A stretch of 64,000 nucleotides of DNA from Ornithinimicrobium pekingense DSM 21552 (GCF_000421185.1 NZ_ATWJ01000009.1:188868-252867), one strand, 5' to 3'; shown: positions 36,344-45,243, numbered from the stretch's first letter. A program made the numbers and translations. Notes: generated from the letters alone by a model not told the origin.

Positions 36344-37282
36344 TCACGCGCCGGGAGCGCGGCCCCCGGTCTCCTCGCCGTCCTGGGTCTGCGCGGTGCC
36401 GGGGGTCCCCTCGACGTCGGGGCTCTCCTCGTCCTGCCGCTCCTTCTGCCGGGCCGCGAGGTTCTCGCGCGCCTTGTCGGTCGCGTCGGCGATGCCCGCC
36501 CGGGCCCGTTCGGCAGCCTCGCTCAGCCCGGCCCGGGCGTGGTCGAGCCCTTCGCGGGCGTGCTCGAGACCCTCGCGGGCGTGCTCCAGGCCGGTCCGGG
36601 CCCGGTCCGCGAGCCGCTTCTTGACGGTCGCGGCGTACTCGTCGACGTACTCCTGGCCGGAGAGCCGCTGCAGCTCGCGCATGACCTCGTCGGTGATCTC
36701 CCGCAGCGCCTGGTGGTTCTCGGTCTGCCCGGCGTACTCCGGGTGGTGGATCGGCCGTCCGATCCGGACCCCGACCTGCACGATGTTGGGGATCGTCTGG
36801 CCGGTGGGCTGGGCCTTGTCCGTGTCGATCATCGCGCAGGGGACGATCGGCACGTCGGCGGCGACCGCGAGGCGGGCCATCCCGGTCTTGCCGCGGTAGA
36901 GGCGGCCGTCCGGGGAGCGCGTCCCCTCGGGGTAGATGCCGAAGAGCTCGCCGCGACGCAGCACCTCCAGGCCCTGCTCGAGCGCCGCCAGGGACGCCTT
37001 GCCGCCGGAGCGGTCGATCGGGATCTGACCGGTGACGGTCATGAAGGTCCGGGTCGCCCAGCCCTTGACCCCGGTGCCGGTGAAGTACTCCATCTTGGCC
37101 GGGAAGGTGATGCGCCGGTCGACCATGAGCGGCAGGAAGACGGAGTCGGAGAAGGACAGGTGGTTGCTGGCCAGGATCGCCGCACCGTGGTCGGGGACGT
37201 GCTCCTTGCCCTCGATCCAGGGGCGGAAGGCCAGGCGCACCGGCGGGCCGACGACGAGGTGCTTGAGGATCCAGTAGATCAC
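36344..37282 (-). CDS. 1-acyl-glycerol-3-phosphate acyltransferase family, with heptad tail
   Basis: A 312-aa PlsC-type acyltransferase. The catalytic NHLSFSD (His41, Asp46) and the substrate-binding YPEGTRS (Glu119) are intact. After the catalytic domain (to about 215) comes a helical tail at 231-280 with three consecutive GLEHARE/GLDHARA heptads and related units, then an acidic disordered end. The role is probably phosphatidic acid synthesis at the membrane; Rv2182c is the positional counterpart. The GTG at 37282 follows GAGAGGAG. It is divergent from the next gene. Confidence 0.9.
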   Translation of the reverse strand: MIYWILKHLVVGPPVRLAFRPWIEGKEHVPDHGAAILASNHLSFSDSVFLPLMVDRRITFPAKMEYFTGTGVKGWATRTFMTVTGQIPIDRSGGKASLAALEQGLEVLRRGELFGIYPEGTRSPDGRLYRGKTGMARLAVAADVPIVPCAMIDTDKAQPTGQTIPNIVQVGVRIGRPIHHPEYAGQTENHQALREITDEVMRELQRLSGQEYVDEYAATVKKRLADRARTGLEHAREGLEHAREGLDHARAGLSEAAERARAGIADATDKARENLAARQKERQDEESPDVEGTPGTAQTQDGEETGGRAPGA

Positions 37283-37377
37283 CGGTCGTGCTCCTCTCGC
37301 CGGGGGTCGTGCAGACGGTCGCGCCGACTCTACCGCCCGGACGCGTGCGAGGATGGCGATGTGGAGGTGAAGGGCGC

Positions 37378-37911
37378 ATGACCGACCGCGGACCGCACCA
37401 GCCGGACGACCGGGACGACGTCGACCGGCGCTTCCGCGAGATCGTCGCCGGCCTCGAGGCCCCTCCCCCCGCCGGGGCCGCGGAGGGCGAGGAGACGCCG
37501 ACCGGGACCGCGGTCCCCGACGGGTCCGCCCCGGAGGACACGGCAGCGCCCCCGGACCCCACCTCGACCGGCACCCCGGCAGGACCGGCGCCCAACCCGT
37601 GGCCGAGCCACCTCGGTGCGGGCACCCCGCACGGGATGGCCACCGACCACCGCTCCTACGAGCCGCCCGAGGAGGACGACCACTTCGTCCCGCCCCGGCC
37701 CGACCCGCTGCCCGCCGGCGACCTCCACTTCTGGGCCATCCTGACCGGGCTCGTCGTCGGCCCGCTGCTGGTGTTCCTGTCCGCGATCGTGCCGGTCCTG
37801 GACCGGGCGTGGACGTTCGTGGGGGCGGCCCTGACCATCGCGGGGTTCGTCCTGCTCGTGCTGCGTCAGCCCCGCCACCGCCGGGACGACGACTGGGGCG
37901 CGCGGGTCTGA
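37378..37911 (+). CDS. Conserved membrane protein, unknown function
   Basis: A 177-aa protein. An acidic, Pro/Thr-rich N-terminal half (to about 110) includes DDHFVPPRPDPLPAGDLHFW, a motif I recall from many actinobacterial membrane proteins. Two membrane helices follow at about 119-139 and 144-160, and a short basic C-terminus. The ATG at 37378 has GGAGGTGA upstream, whereas longer frames overlap the divergent promoter region. Function unknown. The gene converges on the phosphatase-like gene. Confidence 0.78.
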   Translation: MTDRGPHQPDDRDDVDRRFREIVAGLEAPPPAGAAEGEETPTGTAVPDGSAPEDTAAPPDPTSTGTPAGPAPNPWPSHLGAGTPHGMATDHRSYEPPEEDDHFVPPRPDPLPAGDLHFWAILTGLVVGPLLVFLSAIVPVLDRAWTFVGAALTIAGFVLLVLRQPRHRRDDDWGARV

Positions 37912-37934
37912 CCGGGCCCGGGCGCCCGCCCGGT
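37911..37934. terminator. Short hairpin between convergent genes
   Basis: Inverted repeat ACCGGGC (37911-37917) and GCCCGGT (37928-37934) with a 10-nt GC loop spans the gap between the stop codons of the convergent genes. It is a plausible but weak bidirectional terminator. Confidence 0.4.
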
Positions 37935-38638
37935 CAGAAGACGAGGTCCACCCAGACCGGCACGTGGTCGCTGGCCGCCGCGAGCTCCATACCCTCCAGC
38001 AGCGCGGGATCTCCGGGCACCGCCTCCTGGTGCCCCCGCGCGAAGACCGCGTCGATGCGCCGCTGCGGGCTGGCCGCCGGGAAGGAGGGCCGGTCGTCGG
38101 AGACCTCGGCGAGCTCGGCGGCCACGAGGCCCCACGCCGGGCCGGCGCTGTCCTCGTTGAGGTCCCCGCCGATGACCAGGGGCGCCCCGGTGGGCAGCCC
38201 GAGGTCCTCGGACAGCTCGCGCAGGACCGTGCCGACGTGGTCGACGCGCTGCTCCCCCTTGAGCGGCAGGTGGACGGAGACGACCGTGACGGTCGGGCGC
38301 CCGGGGGCGGAGACGCGGGCGACGGTGTAGCTGCGGGGGTTCTCCCGCAGACCGACGCGCAGCCTGCGGTCCTGGGAGTCGCTGGCGAGCACCCGCAGGC
38401 TGGTCATCAGGCTGGTACCGCTGACCAGGCGGGTCCGGCCGGACCAGAGCATCCCGGCCTGTCGGGCGAAGGCGGAGATGGCGTAGTCCGAGCCCGGGTA
38501 GCGCGGGACCTCCTGCAGCAGCAGCACGTCGGGGGCGATGGCCCGCACGACCGCGGCCGCGGCGTGCGCGTCGTCCTTGAGCCCGCGCAGGTTGTAGGTC
38601 GCGACGCGCAGGCTGGAGGGGTCAGGGGTGTGCGGCAT
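37934..38638 (-). CDS. Endonuclease/exonuclease/phosphatase family protein
   Basis: A 234-aa metal-dependent phosphodiesterase fold. Conserved motifs are ATYNLRGLKDD (Asn), LLQEVP (metal Glu), VSVHLPL, GGDLNED (Asp/Asn) and the C-terminal SDHVPVWVDL (catalytic His). There is no signal peptide, so it is cytoplasmic from this start. Substrate is unknown; nucleic acid or a phosphoester are both possible in this family. The ATG at 38638 has a GAGGA site. Confidence 0.85.
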   Translation of the reverse strand: MPHTPDPSSLRVATYNLRGLKDDAHAAAAVVRAIAPDVLLLQEVPRYPGSDYAISAFARQAGMLWSGRTRLVSGTSLMTSLRVLASDSQDRRLRVGLRENPRSYTVARVSAPGRPTVTVVSVHLPLKGEQRVDHVGTVLRELSEDLGLPTGAPLVIGGDLNEDSAGPAWGLVAAELAEVSDDRPSFPAASPQRRIDAVFARGHQEAVPGDPALLEGMELAAASDHVPVWVDLVF

Positions 38639-38725
38639 GGGCACATCCTCGCGCACCTGGGGTGCGGGTCCGCACATGCCCTGCGCGGTTGCGCCGGCCC
38701 GCTCGGTCAGCCTCCCCGGGCGCGG

Positions 38726-39700
38726 TCAGCCTCGCCGGGCGAGGTCGGCGGCGCCGACGAGGCCGGCGCCCACGCCGAGGGCCGCGGCACGCACCTGCGG
38801 GACGGGGCGGTGACCGCGACCGGCCAGGTGCCGGGCCAGCGCCTCACGGGCGGGCGCGAGCAGCAGGTCACCCGCCTCGCTGGCGCCGCCCCCGACGACG
38901 ACGGTGCCGGGGTCGAGCGCCGCGACCAGGTTGGCCAGGCCGACCCCGAGCCACCGGCCGACCTCCGCGACCAGCTCGACGGCGACCGGGTCGCCCTCCC
39001 GCGCCGCCCGGGTGACGTCCTCGCCCTCGATGAGCTCTGGACGTCCGTCGCACCGGCGCAGGAGGGCCGTGGCGAAGGTGCTGCCGGCGTCGAGCAGCTC
39101 CAGGGCGTCGCGCCGCAGGACCGCACCGGAGGCGTACTGCTCCCAGCACCCGCGGTTGCCGCACTCGCACCGGCGCCCCTCGGGCACCACCGTCATGTGC
39201 CCGAACTCCCCGGCCAGCCCGTGGCGCCCCCGCTGCAGCTCGCCGTCGACCAGAACCGCCCCACCGATCCCGGTGCCGAGGGTGACCAGGAGCAGGTGCG
39301 ACTCGCCGCGCGCGGCGCCGAAGCGGTGCTCGGCCCAGGCGGCCGCGTTGGCGTCGTTGTCGACGACCACGTGCACACCCAGACGGGCGCTGACCTTCTC
39401 CTGCAGCGGCTCGTCCCGCCACGACAGGTGCGGGGCGAAGACGACGGTGCCTCGGTCCGCGGCGACGAAGCCGGCGGCACCGATGCCGACGCCCACGACG
39501 CCCCGCTCCTGCGCCTCCGGGCGGGCCATCAGCTCGGTGACGGCGCCGACGACGGCGTCCTCGACGACCCGGGGCAGCGTGGTGCGGTCGGGGGTGTCGT
39601 GGCGGGTGGCGTGCACGACCCGGCCGCGGTCGTCGACGAGCCCGGCCTTGATCCGGGTCCCGCCGACGTCGACGCCGACCGAGAGCGCGCCCGCGCTCAT
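38726..39700 (-). CDS. ROK-family sugar kinase (glucokinase-like), copy 1
   Basis: A 324-aa ROK-family kinase. The phosphate-1 motif VGVDVGGTRIKAGLV is at the N-terminus, the sugar-binding Asp/Asn is in DNDANAAAWAEH, and the ROK zinc motif is CECGNRGCWEQYASG. The likely reaction is ATP-dependent phosphorylation of glucose or a related sugar. Its ATG overlaps the stop of a paralogous kinase by 4 bp (ATGA). The two proteins share layout and many motifs, so they arose by tandem duplication. No HTH domain is present, so it is an enzyme rather than a repressor. Confidence 0.9.
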   Translation of the reverse strand: MSAGALSVGVDVGGTRIKAGLVDDRGRVVHATRHDTPDRTTLPRVVEDAVVGAVTELMARPEAQERGVVGVGIGAAGFVAADRGTVVFAPHLSWRDEPLQEKVSARLGVHVVVDNDANAAAWAEHRFGAARGESHLLLVTLGTGIGGAVLVDGELQRGRHGLAGEFGHMTVVPEGRRCECGNRGCWEQYASGAVLRRDALELLDAGSTFATALLRRCDGRPELIEGEDVTRAAREGDPVAVELVAEVGRWLGVGLANLVAALDPGTVVVGGGASEAGDLLLAPAREALARHLAGRGHRPVPQVRAAALGVGAGLVGAADLARRG

Positions 39701-40659
39701 CCGTGGGCGCGGGCGGCCAGGTCCGCGGCGCCGATCATCCCGGCGTCGTTGCCCAGCAGGGCCAGGGTCATCGGGGTGGTCTCGCGGTGCCCCCGGCCGG
39801 TGAGGTGACGGGCGAAGGCCGAGCGCGCGGGGCTCAGCACGAGGTCGCCCGCGGCGCTGACCCCTCCGCCGATGACGAACAGCGCGGGGTCGAGGACGGC
39901 CGCCAGACTGGCGCAGCCCTCCCCCACCCACCGGCCGATGTCCTCCAGGAGCTCGGTGGCGGCCGGGTCGCCGGTGCCGGCGACCTCGGTGACCATCCGG
40001 CCGTCGAGCCGTCCGGGGTCCCCGCCGCAGCGGTCGGCCAGCGCGCCGGCGTGCGGGCTGCCACCGGCCACGAGGGCCCGTGCCTCCCGCACGAGCGCCG
40101 AGCCGGAGGCGTACATCTCCCAGCAGCCCTTGTTGCCGCAGCCGCACCGGTGCCCGTCCGGCACCACCCGCAGGTGGCCCACCTCGGCGCCCATCCCGTG
40201 GGCGCCGCGCAGCAGCTGGCTGTCGTCGATGATGCCCCCGCCGACCCCCGTGCCCAGGGTGATGAGGACCATGTCGTCGACGTCGCGCGCCGCACCGAAC
40301 CGGAACTCCCCCCAGGCGGCGGCGTTGGCGTCGTTCTCCAGCACGATGGGCAGCCCCACCAGGCTCTCGAGGCGGGCCTTGAGCGGCTCGTCGCGCCAGG
40401 CGAGGTTGGGGGCGAAGACCACGGTCTCCCCCGCCCGGTCGATCAGCCCGGCGCACGCCACGCCCACGGCGGCGACGCCCTCCCCGTCGCCGACGGCGCC
40501 GACGAGCTCGCCCACGACCTCCGCGACGGCCCGGGCGATCTGGTCGGGGTCCTGCGCCGGGGTCTCGCGCCGGGCGCGCCGCAGTACGGTGCCGCGCCCG
40601 TCCACGACGCTGGCGGCGATCTTGGTGCCGCCGATGTCCACTCCGACGCACGTGGTCAC
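39697..40659 (-). CDS. ROK-family sugar kinase (glucokinase-like), copy 2
   Basis: A 320-aa paralogue of the neighbouring kinase. It has GVDIGGTKIAASVV, ENDANAAAWGEF and the zinc motif CGCGNKGCWEMYASG. The GTG at 40659 follows GAGGAGG; longer upstream frames run antisense into the acyl-CoA synthetase gene and are rejected. It is the first gene of the kinase pair. One of the two is probably the housekeeping glucokinase; which one cannot be decided from sequence alone. Confidence 0.9.
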   Translation of the reverse strand: MTTCVGVDIGGTKIAASVVDGRGTVLRRARRETPAQDPDQIARAVAEVVGELVGAVGDGEGVAAVGVACAGLIDRAGETVVFAPNLAWRDEPLKARLESLVGLPIVLENDANAAAWGEFRFGAARDVDDMVLITLGTGVGGGIIDDSQLLRGAHGMGAEVGHLRVVPDGHRCGCGNKGCWEMYASGSALVREARALVAGGSPHAGALADRCGGDPGRLDGRMVTEVAGTGDPAATELLEDIGRWVGEGCASLAAVLDPALFVIGGGVSAAGDLVLSPARSAFARHLTGRGHRETTPMTLALLGNDAGMIGAADLAARAHG

Positions 40660-40812
40660 GGGTCCTCCTCGGACGGGCTGGTGGTCTGCCTCGGTCAGGG
40701 TATGGGGTGGGCCACCACCCTGCGCCGCCAGCCTAACGACCCTCGGGCGCGGCGACCCCTCGCAGGTATGGTTGAGCCCGCCTGACCGCCCGTGCCGCCC
40801 CCAGGAGGCCCC

Positions 40813-42630
40813 GTGACGGATGTCACCGTCCCGCCGCTCATCTCGTCGCCGTCGGCCACGAGCATCTCCGACTACGTCGTGGGGTGGGCCGAGCGCGAAC
40901 CCGGACGGGTGCTGGTCGGACGGCAGGGTGCTGACGGCTCGGGGTGGGAGGACGTGACCGCCGGGCAGCTGCGGACCGACGTGGACGCTCTGGCCAAGGG
41001 CCTGATCGCCGCCGGGATCGAGGTGCGCGACCGCGTCTGCATCATGTGCCGTACCCGGTACGAGTGGCTGCTGGCCGACCTGGCGCTGTGGAGCATCGGC
41101 GCCGTGCCCGTGCCCGTCTACGAGACCAGCTCGCGGGACCAGGTGTCCTGGATCGGGCGCGACAGCGCGGCGGTGGCGATGATCGTCGAGGACTCCTCGA
41201 TGATGGCCACCGTCGCGGCGGTGCGCGACGAGCTGCCGCAGCTGCGTGACCTGTGGTGCGTCGAGGCGGGCGGGCTCGACGAGCTCGTCGCCGCGGGCCG
41301 GGAGGTGCCGGACGCCGAGGTCGAGCGGCGGCGCGCGGGCGTGGGCCGGGACGACCTCGCGACGATCATCTACACCTCCGGCACGACGGGCAGCCCCAAG
41401 GGCTGCGAGCTGACCCACGACAACTTCATGGCGCTGTCCGAGAACGCCGCCGAGCGGCTCTCGGTGGTGGTCCGGGCCGAGGGCGCCTCGACGCTGCTCT
41501 TCCTGCCGCTGGCGCACGTCTTCGCCCGCTTCATCCAGGTGGTGTGCCTGCACGCCGGCGCGCGGATCGGGCACACCCCCGACCCCCGGACCGTGCTGGC
41601 CGACCTGGAGGCCTTCCGGCCCACCTTCCTGCTGTCGGTGCCCCGGGTCTTCGAGAAGATCTACAACTCCGCCGAGCAGAAGGCCGAGAACGGCGGGCGC
41701 GGGCGCGTCTTCCGGTGGGCCGCCCGCGTCGCCCAGGACTGGAGCCGCGCGCTCGACGACGGAGGCCCCGGTGTGCTCCTGCGCAGCCAGCACCTGGTGG
41801 CCGACCGGCTGGTCTTCGGCAAGCTGCGGGCCGCCATGGGTGGGCGGGTCGCCTACGCCATCTCGGGCGGGGCCGCGCTGGGCGAGCGCCTCGGCCACTT
41901 CTACCGCGGGATCGGCCTGGTGGTCCTGGAGGGCTACGGGCTGACGGAGACGACGGCACCGGCCACGGTCAACACCCCCGACATGATCCGCATCGGCACG
42001 GTGGGCCGCCCGCTGCCGGGCGTCGGGGTCCGCGTCGCGGAGGACGGGGAGATCCTCATCTCGGGGGTCAACGTCTTCCGGGGCTACCACGGCAACCCCG
42101 AGGCGACCGCCGAGGCGCTGCAGGAGGGCTGGTTCGCCACGGGCGACCTCGGCGAGCTGGACCAGGACGGCTTCCTGCGGGTCACGGGCCGCAAGAAGGA
42201 GCTCCTCGTGACCGCGGGGGGCAAGAACGTCTCGCCCGGGCCGCTCGAGGACCGGCTGCGGGCCTTCCCGCTCATCTCCCAGTGCATGGTCGTCGGCGAC
42301 GGGCGGCCGTTCGTGGGCGCCCTGGTGACCCTCGACGAGGAGATGCTGCCCGTGTGGGCCGAGGCCAACGGGCTGGACGGCATCAGCATGGAGCAGGCGC
42401 GCACCCACGACCTCGTCCGCGCCGAGGTGCAGAAGGCCGTGGACGAGGCGAACACCTCGGTGAGCCGGGCGGAGTCGATCCGCAAGTTCGTCATCCTGCC
42501 CGAGGACTTCACCACGGACAACGGGCTGCTCACCCCCTCGATGAAGCTCAAGCGCGGGCGCATCACCGATCTGCTCCAGGAGGAGATCGAGGCGCTCTAC
42601 GGCAACGCCGGCACGGGACGGGGCCGCTGA
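40813..42630 (+). CDS. Long-chain acyl-CoA synthetase (FadD15-like)
   Basis: A 605-aa AMP-forming acyl-CoA ligase. The AMP-binding P-loop is TSGTTGSPKG (188-197). The later motifs are GYGLTETTAPATVNTP, the ATP-binding TGDLGELDQDG, and RKKELLVTAGGKNVSPGPLED containing the hinge. The length and the C-terminal part (STPSMKLKRGRI-like) match FACL/FadD15 enzymes that activate long-chain fatty acids. The GTG at 40813 has AGGAGG five bases upstream. It is divergent from the ROK pair. Rv2187 (fadD15) is its positional counterpart. Confidence 0.92.
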   Translation: MTDVTVPPLISSPSATSISDYVVGWAEREPGRVLVGRQGADGSGWEDVTAGQLRTDVDALAKGLIAAGIEVRDRVCIMCRTRYEWLLADLALWSIGAVPVPVYETSSRDQVSWIGRDSAAVAMIVEDSSMMATVAAVRDELPQLRDLWCVEAGGLDELVAAGREVPDAEVERRRAGVGRDDLATIIYTSGTTGSPKGCELTHDNFMALSENAAERLSVVVRAEGASTLLFLPLAHVFARFIQVVCLHAGARIGHTPDPRTVLADLEAFRPTFLLSVPRVFEKIYNSAEQKAENGGRGRVFRWAARVAQDWSRALDDGGPGVLLRSQHLVADRLVFGKLRAAMGGRVAYAISGGAALGERLGHFYRGIGLVVLEGYGLTETTAPATVNTPDMIRIGTVGRPLPGVGVRVAEDGEILISGVNVFRGYHGNPEATAEALQEGWFATGDLGELDQDGFLRVTGRKKELLVTAGGKNVSPGPLEDRLRAFPLISQCMVVGDGRPFVGALVTLDEEMLPVWAEANGLDGISMEQARTHDLVRAEVQKAVDEANTSVSRAESIRKFVILPEDFTTDNGLLTPSMKLKRGRITDLLQEEIEALYGNAGTGRGR

Positions 42631-42646
42631 CGCCGGCGCCGCCCTC

Positions 42647-42934
42647 CTAGCCCGCGGCGTAGCGGCCCGTGGTCGTGAGCCGGGCCCGCGCCGTGGACGC
42701 CTCCTCCGGGTCGACGAGGCCGGCGCGCACGAACGCGCTGACCGCGGCGAGCTCGTCGGAGTCGAGCGGGGCCCCGGCGAGGACGGTCCGGCTCTCCTCC
42801 TCCCCGGGTGCGGAGCGCTCGGGGCGCGGCGCGGGGTCCTCCAGCCAGAGTCGGCCGAGGACGGGGACGAAGCAGTCGCCGCAGTGACGGCCCCGCACCG
42901 GGCAGGTCTGGCAGTCGATGGTGGTCGTGGTCAT
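42647..42934 (-). CDS. Small Cys-rich protein, unknown
   Basis: A 95-aa protein. The N-terminus has a compact cysteine set, CQTCPVRGRHCGDC (C-x2-C-x6-C-x2-C, residues 8-21), suited to bind zinc or an iron-sulfur cluster. A Pro/Glu linker follows, then a helical C-terminus (DSDELAAVSAFVRAGLVDPEEASTA region). The ATG at 42934 has an ideal AGGAGGT site, which supports real translation. It is divergent from the DEDD/GIY-YIG nuclease gene about 100 bp away and may share regulation with it. Function unknown. Confidence 0.78.
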   Translation of the reverse strand: MTTTTIDCQTCPVRGRHCGDCFVPVLGRLWLEDPAPRPERSAPGEEESRTVLAGAPLDSDELAAVSAFVRAGLVDPEEASTARARLTTTGRYAAG

Positions 42935-43033
42935 GTGGTCCACCTCCTTGCCGACGACGCTAGGGCGAGCCTCCGACAGACCCGTCGGCCCGCCTGCGAC
43001 GGTCTGTCGGTGGCCGCATCTACCTTCGTCGGC

Positions 43034-44785
43034 ATGCAGATGGTGCAGGAGACGTTCGACGACCTGGGGCTCGCCCTGGCCGACGTCACCTTCGTCGTCG
43101 TCGACCTGGAGACCACCGGCGGTTCGCCGTCCGGCTCGCAGATCACCGAGTTCGGCGCGGTCAAGGTGCGCGGTGGGCAGGTGCTCGGCGAGTTCCAGAC
43201 CCTGGTGCGGCCCACCAGCCCGATCCCGCCCTTCATCAGCGTGCTGACCGGCATCACCAACGCGATGGTGGCCGACGCGCCGGGCATCCGCACCGTGCTG
43301 CCGCAGTTCCTGGAGTTCGCCGCCGGGTCGGTGCTCGTGGCCCACAACGCCGGCTTCGACGTCTCCTTCCTCAAGGCGGCGGCGGCCGAGACCGGGCGCC
43401 CGTGGCCAGGTTTCGCCGTGATCGACACCGTGCGGCTGGCGCGCCAGCTGGTGCACAAGGACGAGGCACCCAACCACAAGCTGTCCAGCCTGGCCAGGCT
43501 CTTCGGGGCGGCCACCACACCCGACCACCGGGCGCTGCACGACGCCCGCGCGACCGTCGACGTGCTGCACGGGCTGATGGAGCGGGTCGGCAATCTCGGC
43601 GTGCACACGCTGGAGGAGCTGCAGTCCTACAGCGCCCGCGTCAGCACCGCCCAGCGGCGCAAGCGCTTCCTGGCCGACGCCATGCCGGCGGCGCCCGGGG
43701 TCTACGTCTTCAAGGACGGCCGGGGTGAGCCGCTCTACGTCGGCACCGCCACCGACCTGCGGCGTCGGACGCGCACCTACTTCACCGCCTCCGAGACCCG
43801 CCGCCGGATGGCCGAGATGGTGGGCCTGGCCGAGTCGATCACCCCGATCGTGTGCGCCACCCCGCTCGAGGCGTCGGTCCGCGAGCTGCGGCTGATCGCC
43901 GAGCACAAGCCGCGCTACAACCGGCGCTCGCGCCACCCCGAGAAGGCGGTCTGGGTCAAGCTCACCGACGAGCCGTTCCCACGGCTGTCGGTCGTGCGCA
44001 GCGTGGGCGGCGACCGGGCGCACTACGCCGGACCTTTCGCGAGCCGACGGACGGCCGAGGCCGCCGTCACGGCGCTGCACGAGGTGGTGCCCCTGCGGCA
44101 GTGCACCGGGCGGCTGCCGCTGCGCGCCACCCGCGACTCCGCCTGCATGCTCTTCGACCTGGGACGCTGCGGCGGCCCCTGCATCGGCCGGCAGTCGGTC
44201 GAGGACTACGCCGCTGTCGCCGAGCAGGCGGTCGAGGCGCTCAGCGGGAGCTCCCGGGAGGTGATGTCCACCCTGCGCTCACGTCTGGACGCGCTGGCGG
44301 CCCAGGAACGGTTCGAGGAGGCCGGCACCCTGCGTGACCGGATGATGGCCCTCGTGCGGGCCGCCGCCCGCGCGCAGCGGCTGAGGCCGCTCACCGCGGC
44401 CGCCGAGCTGGTCGCCGCCCGGCGCAGGGACGCCGGAGGCTGGGAGGTCGTCTGCGTGCGCTACGGGCGGCTGGCGGGCACGACCGTCACCCCGCACCGG
44501 GCCGACCCACTGCCCTACATCGCCGCGCTGCGCGAGACGGCCGAGGTCGTCGAGCCGGGCGCGGCCCTGGCCGAGGAGACCGAGCTGGTGCTGCGCTGGC
44601 TCGAGACACCCGGGGTCAGGCTCGTCGACCTGGACGGGTCGTGGACCTGCCCGGTCGACGGCGCCGGGGCCAGCAGGGCCGAGCTGGAGCCGCAGGCGAG
44701 CACCTGGTCCGGCATCGACCACCTCGACCCCAACCACCGGGCCTGGGACCGACCCGCGGGCGCCGTGCCGGCCGGGGTGCCCTGA
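43034..44785 (+). CDS. DEDD exonuclease fused to UvrC-type GIY-YIG domain
   Basis: A 583-aa two-domain nuclease. The N-terminal DEDDh exonuclease (about 16-185) has VVVDLETTGG (Asp24, Glu26), HNAGFDVSFL and HRALHDARAT, as in the DnaQ family. The second part (about 212-500) resembles the N-terminal half of UvrC: GVYVFKDGRGEPLYVGTA (GIY-YIG), the Cys-rich CMLFDLGRCGGPC block and a UVR-like helix pair (QERFEEAGTLRDRM). The UvrC C-terminal endonuclease half is absent. The same fusion is known in actinobacteria (Rv2191, Cho-like). Probable role: processing of DNA lesions. ATG 43034 has a weak site; GTG 43010 is an alternative. Confidence 0.92.
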   Translation: MQMVQETFDDLGLALADVTFVVVDLETTGGSPSGSQITEFGAVKVRGGQVLGEFQTLVRPTSPIPPFISVLTGITNAMVADAPGIRTVLPQFLEFAAGSVLVAHNAGFDVSFLKAAAAETGRPWPGFAVIDTVRLARQLVHKDEAPNHKLSSLARLFGAATTPDHRALHDARATVDVLHGLMERVGNLGVHTLEELQSYSARVSTAQRRKRFLADAMPAAPGVYVFKDGRGEPLYVGTATDLRRRTRTYFTASETRRRMAEMVGLAESITPIVCATPLEASVRELRLIAEHKPRYNRRSRHPEKAVWVKLTDEPFPRLSVVRSVGGDRAHYAGPFASRRTAEAAVTALHEVVPLRQCTGRLPLRATRDSACMLFDLGRCGGPCIGRQSVEDYAAVAEQAVEALSGSSREVMSTLRSRLDALAAQERFEEAGTLRDRMMALVRAAARAQRLRPLTAAAELVAARRRDAGGWEVVCVRYGRLAGTTVTPHRADPLPYIAALRETAEVVEPGAALAEETELVLRWLETPGVRLVDLDGSWTCPVDGAGASRAELEPQASTWSGIDHLDPNHRAWDRPAGAVPAGVP

Positions 44786-44851
44786 GCAAAGCCCGGCCCA
44801 GGGCGGCGTGGCTGTGGGCGCGTGGCCGCCCCAGGACCCCGGTCCGGGTCG

Positions 44852-45133
44852 TCAGCCGCCGAGACCGAGGTCGAAGCCGGCCTCGAGGTCCTCGTCGGAG
44901 TAGGTGCGAAAGGCGATGTGGGTGTTGGTCTCCAGCACTCCGGGCACCTTGTTGAGCCGGTCGGCGATGACGTCGTGGAAGTCCTCGTGCCGGCTCACGC
45001 GCGCCACCGCGACGAGGTCGATCTCACCGGTCACGGAGTAGACCTCGCGGATGCCCTCGATCTCGGCGATCTGCTGCGCCGCCTCCGGGATGCGTGCTAC
45101 TTCGACCTTGATCAAGACGATGGCTGAGATCAC
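44852..45133 (-). CDS. Stand-alone Lrp/AsnC ligand-binding (RAM) protein
   Basis: A 93-aa protein containing only the ligand-binding RAM domain of Lrp/AsnC regulators (AIVLIKVEVARIPEAAQQIAEIEGI; SVTGEIDLVAVARV). It has no helix-turn-helix. Such single-domain proteins oligomerise and bind amino acids; a role as a modulator of full-length Lrp proteins is possible. GTG start at 45133. In many actinobacteria a gene of this type sits near trpD and the cytochrome genes, as it does here. Confidence 0.88.
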   Translation of the reverse strand: MISAIVLIKVEVARIPEAAQQIAEIEGIREVYSVTGEIDLVAVARVSRHEDFHDVIADRLNKVPGVLETNTHIAFRTYSDEDLEAGFDLGLGG

Positions 45134-45159
45134 GGCGCCACTCTATCGCCGCCGCTGAC

Positions 45160-45243
45160 GCGCCACGTCCTCGGTCGGTGAGATGGCGTGCGCGCCACGT
45201 CCTCGGTCGGTCAGATGGCGTGCGCACCGCGTCCTCGGTGCGG
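45160..45243. repeat. 32-bp tandem direct repeat
   Basis: Two nearly identical copies of a 32-bp unit (GCGCCACGTCCTCGGTCGGT at its left end) occupy 45160-45191 and 45192-45223, differing at one base. A partial, degenerate third copy runs to 45243. They fill the gap between the RAM gene and the metallopeptidase stop, immediately upstream of the RAM gene start. Each full copy contains GATGGCGTGC. Function unknown. Confidence 0.88.

Noticed and set aside
39697-42408. Long minus-strand frame extending the second ROK kinase upstream
   Set aside because: The extension is antisense to the acyl-CoA synthetase; GTG 40659 with a GAGGAGG site gives a normal ROK protein.
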